In this document: piece after piece, positions 29,747-37,002 of the stretch
Numbering within the stretch: the first letter of the stretch is position 1
How the letters are laid out: each line of letters begins with the position of its first letter
Origin: a virus
Virus record (IMG/VR): IMGVR_UViG_3300042474_000451
Span: 1 to 37,002 of that record
Strand: one strand, 5' to 3'
Length of the DNA: 37,002 nt
Translations under genes and position numbers: made by a program
The notes under the pieces: generated by a model
Told to the model about the DNA's origin: nothing
The model's database searches: none
The model's input: only the letters and a program-made list of their open reading frames with translations

Positions 29747-31353
29747 TGGCAAACATAGTAGAATACATATTAGGACTTAAATCGGACGGCTTCCAATCTG
29801 GGATAAATGGTGCTATTGGTTCTACTCGTGCGTTGGATTCGGCATTTGATAAGGTTAAGACTACTGCACTTGGATTCTTTGGTGCTTATGAAGGCTTGGC
29901 ATTCATCAACAAGAGTGTTGATATGTTCAACGAATCGGCTCAAGCATCGGCTCAATTGGACGCATCATTAAGAAGCACGGCTAATGCAGCTAACTTAAAT
30001 CGTGATGCGTTAGACAAGCAATCCGAAGCATTGATGCGGAAGTCATTGTTTGATGATGATGCCATCACAGGCTCTCAATCTTTACTTGCAACATTTGTGA
30101 ATGTAAAGGACACCATTTATATGGATGCTATTCCTGCGATTGTTGATATGTCAACAAAGTTAGGAAAAGATTTATTAGGTACAACAACACAAGTCGGTAA
30201 GGCATTACAAGACCCTATTAAGGGTATGAATGCGCTTCACAAATCAGGTGTAGATTTTAGTGATTCTCAAAAAGCAACCATTAAAAGTATGGTTGATATG
30301 AATAATATTGCAGGGGCGCAATCAATAATACTACAAGAATTACAAAAAGAATATGGTGGTTCAGCATTGGCTGCATCAGAAGCAGGTACAGGTCCGATGG
30401 TTGTATTACAGCACATCTTTGGAAATGTTCGTGAAGAGATAGGTGGTATGGTTATGGCATTGGTCATAGATTTAAAACCAGCATTGGTATCTTTGATTGA
30501 CGGATTAAGTAGTGCGGTTCATTGGGTCAAAGAAAACGGAAGTACAATAAAAGCACTTGTTTATGGGTTTGGTGTATTTAGGGTTGCAATGATAACGGTT
30601 GTTCCATTGATTGAAGGGTTTACTATTGCTACAACGGCAATGGCAGTAGCCGAAGGAACGGCTGCAATAGCTACAACGGCATTACTTGGACCTCTTGGAT
30701 TAGTAGCCATTGCTATTGGTGCATTAGCAGCCGCTTATATATATTTATCCGATTCAGCAGATAGAGCAAAAAAAGCGCAAAAAGAACAAGCCGATTCACA
30801 AAAGAAAGAAGAGCAAAGTGGATTAGAAGCATCTTATAATTATCTTAAAGAACACGGAGTTAAGACTGAAAATTTAAGAAAACAAATAAGTGAGAAGGCT
30901 ATAATTCAAGCCGATTTAGATATTAAGGAAGCCAAAGATAAACAAGCAGCGTTGGCTAAACTACAAGCACCTGAACGTAATCCTTATAAAGAAAGCGGAG
31001 ATGTTGCGGTAGAATCTTTTTGGGCAAAGAAAAATGCGGATGAAAAACAAGCAGCACAAGATTTAATGAATGCTGAAGCAAGAAAACAAGCCGCAATAGA
31101 TTTTAATTCAAGAGCATTGGGCAAGGCAACTAAGGCAGGTGCAGGTGCTAAAGCAACAGGGGCAACACCACCAAAGACGGACAAAGCAACTGGTAGTAAA
31201 TCAGTTACTATCAATATGCAAATAAACGATATTATAAAAGAGTTTACCATCAACACTACTAACATCAAGGAAGGTGCAAATAGGGTTAAGGATATAATCA
31301 CAGATGCGATATTGAACTCAATTAATTCATCACTTCATACGGCAGGACAATAA
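29746..31353 (+). CDS. Tail tape measure protein
   Basis: The 535-residue protein is alpha-helical with an N-terminal coiled region (AQASAQLDASLRSTANAANL). It has a central hydrophobic stretch at about residues 275-345 (ALVYGFGVFRVAMITVVPLI and further), followed by Ala/Lys/Gln-rich helices. This is the normal tape-measure pattern. The position after the chaperone frameshift supports it. The length is modest, suggesting a tail of roughly 80 nm by the usual 0.15 nm per residue rule. Confidence 0.88.
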   Translation: MANIVEYILGLKSDGFQSGINGAIGSTRALDSAFDKVKTTALGFFGAYEGLAFINKSVDMFNESAQASAQLDASLRSTANAANLNRDALDKQSEALMRKSLFDDDAITGSQSLLATFVNVKDTIYMDAIPAIVDMSTKLGKDLLGTTTQVGKALQDPIKGMNALHKSGVDFSDSQKATIKSMVDMNNIAGAQSIILQELQKEYGGSALAASEAGTGPMVVLQHIFGNVREEIGGMVMALVIDLKPALVSLIDGLSSAVHWVKENGSTIKALVYGFGVFRVAMITVVPLIEGFTIATTAMAVAEGTAAIATTALLGPLGLVAIAIGALAAAYIYLSDSADRAKKAQKEQADSQKKEEQSGLEASYNYLKEHGVKTENLRKQISEKAIIQADLDIKEAKDKQAALAKLQAPERNPYKESGDVAVESFWAKKNADEKQAAQDLMNAEARKQAAIDFNSRALGKATKAGAGAKATGATPPKTDKATGSKSVTINMQINDIIKEFTINTTNIKEGANRVKDIITDAILNSINSSLHTAGQ

Positions 31354-31808
31354 TGATACTAAACAACGCACCAACGGTCATCAAGTTTAACGGAAGTAGT
31401 TATCCAACTTCAATAGATGGACAAACGAAGTCATTTCCTGATATCGTATTAAAGTCAGCATTGATAAGTGTATCACAAGCAAAGCAAATTATCAAGACGC
31501 AGATTCAAGGGCGAGATGGTTCGGTTAAAGAATACATTGGACTTGATGATTATGCCATCTCAATAGTTGGTACAATAACAAGTACTAATAATGTTGAGCC
31601 GATACAAGATAGACTTGATTTAAAGGCAATGTTAGACGCACCTATATCTATTGGTGTGGTGTGTCCTTATTTAAATCAACTTGGCATTACCGATGTGGTG
31701 ATAGAGAGTTATGATTTGCCACAACAAGCAGGTGGTATATCGTATCAAACTTTTTCAATAAATTGCATATCTGAATACGCAAATCAACTCCGTATAGCAA
31801 GTGTATAA
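31353..31808 (+). CDS. Tail/baseplate-associated protein (DUF6046-like, tentative)
   Basis: This 151-residue soluble product is placed between the tape measure and the hub gene. Its VSQAKQIIKTQIQGRDGSVKEYI and PIQDRLDLKAMLDAP segments recall small tail proteins found in this position in Bacteroidota phages. The exact family is a memory-based guess. It may link tube and hub, as Mu gp43 or other peptidoglycan-binding tail proteins do. It is coupled by TAATG upstream. Confidence 0.55.
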   Translation: MILNNAPTVIKFNGSSYPTSIDGQTKSFPDIVLKSALISVSQAKQIIKTQIQGRDGSVKEYIGLDDYAISIVGTITSTNNVEPIQDRLDLKAMLDAPISIGVVCPYLNQLGITDVVIESYDLPQQAGGISYQTFSINCISEYANQLRIASV

Positions 31809-33012
31809 CGTACTAAACTATATAACGATTAAGCAGATGCCATCAAAGGCATACCCGAATCATAACAAGGTGATAAGGCTTGACTTTTTGGAATCGTATA
31901 GTTACGAATCAACGTGGAAGGAGATGTCAAGTAAGGGAACGATAAGCATTCCAAAGAACTTATATTATAAGGATGAAGGCAATGCGTTAAATCCGTTAAA
32001 TGGTTCAAAAGTTAATATCGGTGGGTTCAATTCAGAGCCACTTATTATGCGTGGTGATAAGATAACACTTACTGCTGGGTATAGATACAAGAAGCCATCA
32101 CTTACTTGGGGATGGGTGGATGAAACTTCACAGATATTAGACGGATATATTACACGAGTATACGCAAAGATTCCAATCACTTTTGATGTTGAGGATAATA
32201 TGTGGTTACTGAAGCAAACGGCACTTACTAACAAGACATATAAAGCAACTGATACTATTGAAACTATTTTAAAGGATATAGCATCACAAGTCGCAGACAA
32301 ACATCCGACCGCAGACCCAATAGTAGTTAATCAAGAATCATCAACAACTGTTGGTACTATCATAGTTGAAAACGAAACAGGGGCGCAGTTCTTAGAAAGA
32401 TTGCATAAGCTATTCGGCTTAACAACTTATATGCGTGGTAATGAGTTGCGATGTGGAGTAATGCAATATAACACGGCAGAGGCACAAGAACAGATATTCA
32501 TAATGAATGGTCAGCAAGGCAATGTACCTGCTGATGGTCAAGAATTGGAGTTCCAACGCAAAGAAGATGTAGTTGTATCAACACGAGCATATAACACGAT
32601 TCAAAAGGATAATGGTAGTAACAAGGATGGTTCAAAGAAGTTGAAGAAAGAACGAATTGAAGTGCTTGTTACTTTAAAGAATGGCGATATAACTTCGACA
32701 AGCATTAAGGCAGGTGAACATACACCTGATAATACGGAAGGCGAACGAACTACTTTTTTTGACCCATCGGCAAAGACGGAAGCGGACTTGATATCAGGTG
32801 CAACAAAGCAACTTGAACTAATGCGTTACGATGGGTTAACTGGATCGTTTGAAGCGTTCGGAATACCATTCGTCAGATACGGAGATAATGTGCGTATCAA
32901 GAACCCAAAGCAACCCGAACAAGATGGGTTGTATAAGGTGAAAGGGGTAACGTATTCAGGCGGTACATCGGGATTAAGACAAACAATTAAATTACACTAC
33001 AAGATAGGATAA
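31801..33012 (+). CDS. Baseplate hub protein, gp44/gpD-like (GTG start)
   Basis: This 403-residue product is in the hub position. It shows ITLTAGYRYK, ILDGYITRVYAKIPITFDVE and QFLERLHKLFGLTTYMRGNE, then VKGVTYSGGTSGLRQTIKLH near the C-terminus. These resemble late-control gpD/Mu gp44-type hub proteins. Translation uses a GTG at 31801, which overlaps the previous gene by 8 bases (GTGTATAA). It should connect the tube end with the spike. Confidence 0.72.
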   Translation: MYNVLNYITIKQMPSKAYPNHNKVIRLDFLESYSYESTWKEMSSKGTISIPKNLYYKDEGNALNPLNGSKVNIGGFNSEPLIMRGDKITLTAGYRYKKPSLTWGWVDETSQILDGYITRVYAKIPITFDVEDNMWLLKQTALTNKTYKATDTIETILKDIASQVADKHPTADPIVVNQESSTTVGTIIVENETGAQFLERLHKLFGLTTYMRGNELRCGVMQYNTAEAQEQIFIMNGQQGNVPADGQELEFQRKEDVVVSTRAYNTIQKDNGSNKDGSKKLKKERIEVLVTLKNGDITSTSIKAGEHTPDNTEGERTTFFDPSAKTEADLISGATKQLELMRYDGLTGSFEAFGIPFVRYGDNVRIKNPKQPEQDGLYKVKGVTYSGGTSGLRQTIKLHYKIG

Positions 33013-33521
33013 TGGGAGATATTGCAACAGCTATACGAATGATAACGAACACACACCTTACGGATAAGGTGAGAATGTTTGATGCTGAGGTCAATAGCGT
33101 ATCAATGACGGACAGAACGTGCGAAGTGACAATGATAGGCGGTAAGTCTGCCAATACCTTAACTGTCCGATTGATGGCATCTGCCGATGATGGGTTACTA
33201 ATGAAGCCAACTATCGGAAGTACAATCGTGGTAATGATGTCGGAATACACCGCACCATTCGTGGCTAAGTATTCAGGAGTTGATAGTATCACGATGTTAG
33301 GAGGTGATTTAAAAGGACTTGTAAAGGTGGATGATTTAGTAACGCAATTGAATAACTTGGAAAATGACATTACTAATTTAAAGAACGCATTTACAAGTTG
33401 GGCAGTAGTACCAAGCGATGGAGGAGGAGCTTTAAAACTTGCGACAACGTCTTGGGCAGGTAGTCCTATCACTAACACACAAGCGTCAGATTTAGAGAAC
33501 ACAAACATAACACAAGGCTAA
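33012..33521 (+). CDS. Baseplate spike-like protein (gp45/gpV-like)
   Basis: The 169-residue product has an N-terminal OB-like part (FDAEVNSVSMTDRTCEVTMI, residues about 22-70) followed by GSTIVVMMSEYTAPFVAKYS and a short C-terminal helix and strand region. This fits gpV/Mu gp45-like spike or assembly proteins, but no apical metal-binding tip is visible and the tail is short. It is coupled by TAATG at both ends. Confidence 0.65.
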   Translation: MGDIATAIRMITNTHLTDKVRMFDAEVNSVSMTDRTCEVTMIGGKSANTLTVRLMASADDGLLMKPTIGSTIVVMMSEYTAPFVAKYSGVDSITMLGGDLKGLVKVDDLVTQLNNLENDITNLKNAFTSWAVVPSDGGGALKLATTSWAGSPITNTQASDLENTNITQG

Positions 33522-33823
33522 TGCAACCACGATACGATATAGGAATAGACAAAGATTATATGAACTCCAACAATGATATATCTTGGAGTGAATCCGATAT
33601 ACAACATATTGAAGATACAATTGAACTTCGACAAGGTGAATGCAAAGAGTTTCCGAATGATGGAGTAAGTATTGGAATGTATCTCAATTCGCAAGGAATG
33701 GAAAGTGATGTCGCACGAAAAACTATTATAGAATTGCAACGAGATTTGTATATTTGCAACAATCCTTTAGTGAGTTATTCGGCTGATGGAACATTGATAA
33801 TCAATCCAAATGTAACTATATGA
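33521..33823 (+). CDS. Baseplate wedge protein (gpW/gp25/Mu gp46-like)
   Basis: The 100-residue product has an IEDTIELRQGECKEFPNDGV core with SYSADGTLIINPNV at the end. The pattern of a short helix, a GE-type turn and a closing strand resembles Mu gp46 and W/gp25 wedge proteins. The order after the spike gene is as in Mu (45 then 46). It overlaps the next gene by ATGA. Confidence 0.62.
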   Translation: MQPRYDIGIDKDYMNSNNDISWSESDIQHIEDTIELRQGECKEFPNDGVSIGMYLNSQGMESDVARKTIIELQRDLYICNNPLVSYSADGTLIINPNVTI

Positions 33824-34065
33824 CGCAATTCATAGCCATATCAAATAGTACGATATATGATGTATGCTTAAACACATACGGCACGTTGAATTTATTAGGC
33901 AAATTAATGGATGACAATAATCACGAAGGAGTGAACACGAACCCAGTACAAGGGCAAGTATTCTTATTTGATGAGAACTTGGTTAATGTTCAAACCAATC
34001 AATCATTGGTACAAAATTATTCAATCACAGCAGGAGAAAATGAACTTAAATACGCAACCGCATAA
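33820..34065 (+). CDS. Small tail protein, possibly gpX/LysM-like
   Basis: This 81-residue product has NSTIYDVCLNTYGTLNLLGK at its N-terminus, a pattern like the LysM-type fold of tail protein X, which binds around the tail tube end. The remaining part is polar. It is placed between the gp46-like gene and the terminator-fibre fusion. Confidence 0.5.
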   Translation: MTQFIAISNSTIYDVCLNTYGTLNLLGKLMDDNNHEGVNTNPVQGQVFLFDENLVNVQTNQSLVQNYSITAGENELKYATA

Positions 34066-35126
34066 TGGGAATCAAAGAAGCAATCAAATCGGTAGTAACT
34101 AAACTTGAATCGGTGCAATGTACTAATCAAGATGGTAATGTTGTCGGTTTGAACGTGATGATATGGGCAGACCAACGAGATGAGCAACCAGATATGATTG
34201 TTTATGCAAAACCTGCTTGTTTTCTTGAGACGATATTATCAACAGGACTTCCGATAGGTAACAATGCGTTATCTTATGAGGTAACTTTTAGAGTTATGAT
34301 AGAGCAAGAGCAATACAACTCTGAAGGTAATATTGACCTTGAATTATCATTACTTGATTTAAAAGATTCGGTGCATCGTGCATTACAAAACTTTAAACCA
34401 TTGAATTGCTCACCGATGTATCAAAGCGGTCGTGAGTTAGATTATACGCAAAGCAATCGTTATTTGGTTGTGCTTGAATATTCATCGCATTTTGTAGACT
34501 TGATGAGTACTGAACTTGACCCTGCAATGGGTTACATTGTTGATACAATCGATGCGCCTATATTATCAATGGAAGAAGAAATATTTGTAGGCACTATTGA
34601 TGATGATGTTGTACCAACTTATGCAGTTGCAGGTGGTGGTATTGTACCGATTTATAGCTATGGTCCATCCGTTTGGTATAATGACATTGGTTTGCCAAAA
34701 GTAGGTCAAGGAAAGAATGGAGATTATTATCTCAACGATACTAACGGAGATGTATACAACAAAGTTGACGGCACTTGGGTACTTGTAGCCAATATTAAAG
34801 GTCAAGATGGAGGTGGTGCAAGTGGAGGTTTGACAAACGTAGTTGTTACGCTTGGAATGATTGTCGGTGGCGAATTAACTGCCGAAGATGGTAAGTGTTA
34901 TATCTTAGAAAATGGAACGCTTATTAGTGACATCAACTTTAATTTAGACCATCTAACTATCGAGAATAATACTTGTATGTTCATCAATCGAGATATAAGT
35001 TATGTAGTTAGTCTAAGTGGCTCAACGGCATATTACGCTGATGAAAGAATAGCGACAACAATATACAAGCAAGAAGATTGCGAGTTCAGATTTGCAAATG
35101 GTAAAATAAGAGTATTAAGAGGATAA
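34065..35126 (+). CDS. Tail-terminator-like domain fused to a fibre-like C-terminus
   Basis: The 353-residue product has an N-terminal part (about 1-150) with a ferredoxin-like composition resembling tail-terminator or completion proteins (VIYAKPACFLETIL, SYEVTFRVMIEQEQYNSEGN, YLVVLEYSSHFVDLMS). A linker follows at about 150-200. Next comes a fibre-type segment PKVGQGKNGDYYLNDTNGDV, then NKVDGTWVLVANIKGQDG (about 207-247), common in tail fibres and collagen-like phage proteins. A final beta domain closes the protein. The combination is odd and may indicate a domain fusion. It is the last gene before the exported-protein block. Confidence 0.6.
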   Translation: MGIKEAIKSVVTKLESVQCTNQDGNVVGLNVMIWADQRDEQPDMIVYAKPACFLETILSTGLPIGNNALSYEVTFRVMIEQEQYNSEGNIDLELSLLDLKDSVHRALQNFKPLNCSPMYQSGRELDYTQSNRYLVVLEYSSHFVDLMSTELDPAMGYIVDTIDAPILSMEEEIFVGTIDDDVVPTYAVAGGGIVPIYSYGPSVWYNDIGLPKVGQGKNGDYYLNDTNGDVYNKVDGTWVLVANIKGQDGGGASGGLTNVVVTLGMIVGGELTAEDGKCYILENGTLISDINFNLDHLTIENNTCMFINRDISYVVSLSGSTAYYADERIATTIYKQEDCEFRFANGKIRVLRG

Positions 35127-35131
35127 AAAAT

Positions 35132-37000
35132 ATGAAAAAACTAATAACAATCATAGCAGTAAGTCTGCTCACAATCAACGCACAAGCACAATACGGAGGT
35201 GTTATTCGTGCGGTAAATAATAGCAATGTAATCGGTGAGATTCAACGAATCGGTGCATCAATGAAGGTACACGATACCGCATTGGTGAACATCCAAACGG
35301 CTATGAAGTTGAAGACAGATAGCATCTATACACGGCTTGGAAGCGGTGTTGGTGTATCATCTATTCCAAGTGCAACGCAAGATGTGTTGGTTAGTATTGA
35401 AAGTTACATTCAAAATATTGATGCGACATCGCTGAATTTAGTATCATTAAAACTAAAGACAGATAGCATCTACAAACGTATGTATCAAGATAGCATCAAC
35501 CTTGCCAAGTTAGGTACAGGTGTTACTACCACATTGGATAGTGCTACGCAACGTAGTACAATAAAAGTAAGTGGACACGATAGTACTACGGATAGCAGAC
35601 TTGGTGTTAAGTTATTGGTTAATCCAACCATCACTAACGATAGTAGTACATTAAGTAGAACAACTATCAAGGTAAGTAACTTCCCTGCAACACAAGCGGT
35701 AAGTGGAAGCGTTACGGCAACATTGGATAGTGCTACACAAAGAAGTACTATGAAGATTAGCAATTTTCCTGCTACACAAGCCGTAAGTGGTACATTTTGG
35801 CAAACAACACAACCTATAAGTGGAACTATAACTACAACGCCTCCATCTAATGCAAGTAGTAATATATCTCAGATAAATGGTATAACTCCATTAATGGGCA
35901 ATGGGGTAACAGGTACAGGTTCACAACGAGTAACAATAGCATCAGATAATACAGCTTTTAGTGTAAATACAATACCATCGGCTACTGATTCGACCAAATA
36001 TAGAGGTACAATACAAGTTAGCAACTTCCCTGCTACACAGCCTGTATCATTATCAGGTAATGTTAACACAACCATATCAGGTGTTGTTAAGAAAACATTA
36101 GGCACACAAGTAGTATCGGCAGATACAGGATTAGTTGTGAATGCGGTTATGCACGGCTTGTCAACAGGCGGTGGTGGTGGATATCACGATGTAAAAGTTA
36201 ACCCATCAGGCGCATTAACGGTTGATGCTACTCAGTCAGGTACTTGGAATGTGAATAATGTAAGCGGTACTATATCACTTCCAACAGGTGCGTCAACTGA
36301 AAGTACATCAAGTGCTATTTATGCAGAAATTTTAGACCAAAGTACTAATTATTTGTCACCAAGTAAGTTGAAATTAGACAGCATATACACACGGCTTGGA
36401 ACTGGAGTAACTGTCAATAGTCATCCTGTTACGTTCACAAGACTTAAATCATCAACAGATACGGTGGCAATATCAGGTAGCATAACCGCTACCGCAGGTG
36501 CAACAACTATCTTTGATTCAACTTATACGGCAGTTCAAATGGATACGGCAGGACTTGGCGCAAAGGCTAACTCGGCAACGGTTGGATGGCAATCAGATTC
36601 GGTTGGGTTGCGTCAACACAAGTGTACCGATGTAAAGATAGGAGTTAAGATAAGTATGGCAAACACCGCACCTGCAAATGATAAAGCGGTGTATGTGTAT
36701 GTATACCCAATGTGGTATGATGGTAGTACTTGGTACTTTACATCAGGCGGTACAACAACTCTTCCATCAGGTGCAAATAGTACTTATACAATTGCATCAC
36801 CTAATAACTTACGATTGCTTGGAGTGTTAAGTTACACTACTACAAATATGATATTACAAGACCAATTTGTACTAAGCAATGCTTTTGGTTCAACAATGCC
36901 TGATGCTTTTGGATTGGTAATTGTAGACTTTTCAGGTGCAGCTATTCATACAACAAATCATAGAATCTATTATTCACTCATAAACAAAGTACAACGATAA
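35132..37000 (+). CDS. Exported repeat-rich fibre-like protein
   Basis: This 622-residue product has a signal peptide (MKKLITIIAVSLLTINAQAQ, cleavage after Gln/Ala). It is followed by many imperfect repeats: KTDSIYxR three times (residues about 63, 111 and 413), TLDSATQRST, and SNFPATQ(A/P)V(S) three times. The last repeat type occurs in phage tail fibres. The C-terminal third (from about 470) is a unique beta-rich domain. The gene is complete, and its final 125 bases are repeated at the window start because of circular closure. A signal peptide on a fibre-type protein is unusual. It may be displayed on the cell surface or mature through export. Confidence 0.8.
   Translation: MKKLITIIAVSLLTINAQAQYGGVIRAVNNSNVIGEIQRIGASMKVHDTALVNIQTAMKLKTDSIYTRLGSGVGVSSIPSATQDVLVSIESYIQNIDATSLNLVSLKLKTDSIYKRMYQDSINLAKLGTGVTTTLDSATQRSTIKVSGHDSTTDSRLGVKLLVNPTITNDSSTLSRTTIKVSNFPATQAVSGSVTATLDSATQRSTMKISNFPATQAVSGTFWQTTQPISGTITTTPPSNASSNISQINGITPLMGNGVTGTGSQRVTIASDNTAFSVNTIPSATDSTKYRGTIQVSNFPATQPVSLSGNVNTTISGVVKKTLGTQVVSADTGLVVNAVMHGLSTGGGGGYHDVKVNPSGALTVDATQSGTWNVNNVSGTISLPTGASTESTSSAIYAEILDQSTNYLSPSKLKLDSIYTRLGTGVTVNSHPVTFTRLKSSTDTVAISGSITATAGATTIFDSTYTAVQMDTAGLGAKANSATVGWQSDSVGLRQHKCTDVKIGVKISMANTAPANDKAVYVYVYPMWYDGSTWYFTSGGTTTLPSGANSTYTIASPNNLRLLGVLSYTTTNMILQDQFVLSNAFGSTMPDAFGLVIVDFSGAAIHTTNHRIYYSLINKVQR
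35312..36410 (+). repeat. Internal DNA repeats in the fibre-like gene
   Basis: AAGACAGATAGCATCTA occurs exactly at 35312-35328 and 35456-35472, and a diverged copy appears near 36370. ACATTGGATAGTGCTAC occurs exactly at 35531-35547 and 35720-35736. The 13-mer ACACGGCTTGGAA recurs near 35330 and 36390. Such repeats favour recombination that lengthens or shortens the protein. Confidence 0.7.
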
Positions 37001-37002
37001 TG
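36876..37002. repeat. Contig-end overlap, right copy
   Basis: This is identical to 1-127. It contains the last codons of the fibre-like gene and ends on the ATG of the next gene, which continues at position 125. Confidence 0.95.

Noticed and set aside
32987-33508. Reverse-strand open frame of 173 codons
   Set aside because: It is a shadow of the well supported spike-like gene at 33012-33521. No gene in the window is otherwise on the - strand.
1-37002. CRISPR array, tRNA or rRNA genes
   Set aside because: I saw no regularly spaced repeats, cloverleaf sequences or rRNA segments on either strand. A tRNA scan would be needed to be certain.

Overview
The window is a complete, circularly closed tailed-phage genome. 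Bases 1-127 are identical to 36876-37002, so the unique genome is about 36,875 bp. The contig was opened inside a gene, and the overlap looks like an assembly artefact. Every convincing gene is on the + strand, packed with ATGA or TAATG overlaps. The host is very likely a member of the Bacteroidota. The sequence is AT-rich, start codons lack Shine-Dalgarno motifs, several promoters match the Bacteroidota TAnnTTTG -7 box, the SSB-like protein is of a type seen in Bacteroidota (DUF3127), the primase has a BT4734/VirE-type N-terminus, and exported proteins have signal peptides ending in AQ or SQ.

Layout. (1) 35132-37000 continuing across the junction to 1281: three consecutive exported proteins, namely a repeat-rich fibre-like protein, a small unknown and a LamG-like lectin. 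(2) 1278-2655: lysis cassette with a GH24 endolysin and several small membrane proteins, closed by a terminator. (3) 2712-4208: metallophosphoesterase and two small genes. (4) 4341-7914: an operator-like promoter region, small early unknowns, then a recombination pair (Rad52-like annealing protein and YqaJ/RecB-type exonuclease). (5) 7912-9942: three attC-like folded sites bracketing a DnaA-domain-IV protein with its neighbour and an AT-rich DNA methyltransferase; the methyltransferase unit has the boundary complementarity expected of an integron gene cassette. (6) 9997-14567: SSB-like protein, a non-coding region that may be the origin, a promoter with an attenuator-like leader, a primase-SF3 helicase, a C5 cytosine methyltransferase and a VRR-NUC-like nuclease. 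(7) 14620-15656: small unknowns. (8) 15834-35126: packaging, head, contractile tail and baseplate.

The virion genes are Mu-like at family level (gp36, DUF935 portal, gpF, gpG, DUF2586 sheath, gp44/45/46-type baseplate). I see no transposase, integrase or repressor, so this looks like a Mu-type contractile-tail virion on a phage that replicates with its own primase-helicase. The tail-chaperone gene carries a clear -1 frameshift signal (A AAA AAC plus a long stem-loop) that gives a G-GT fusion. The two methyltransferases probably protect the DNA from host restriction.

Family assignments were made by reading motifs in the translations. No database search was possible.
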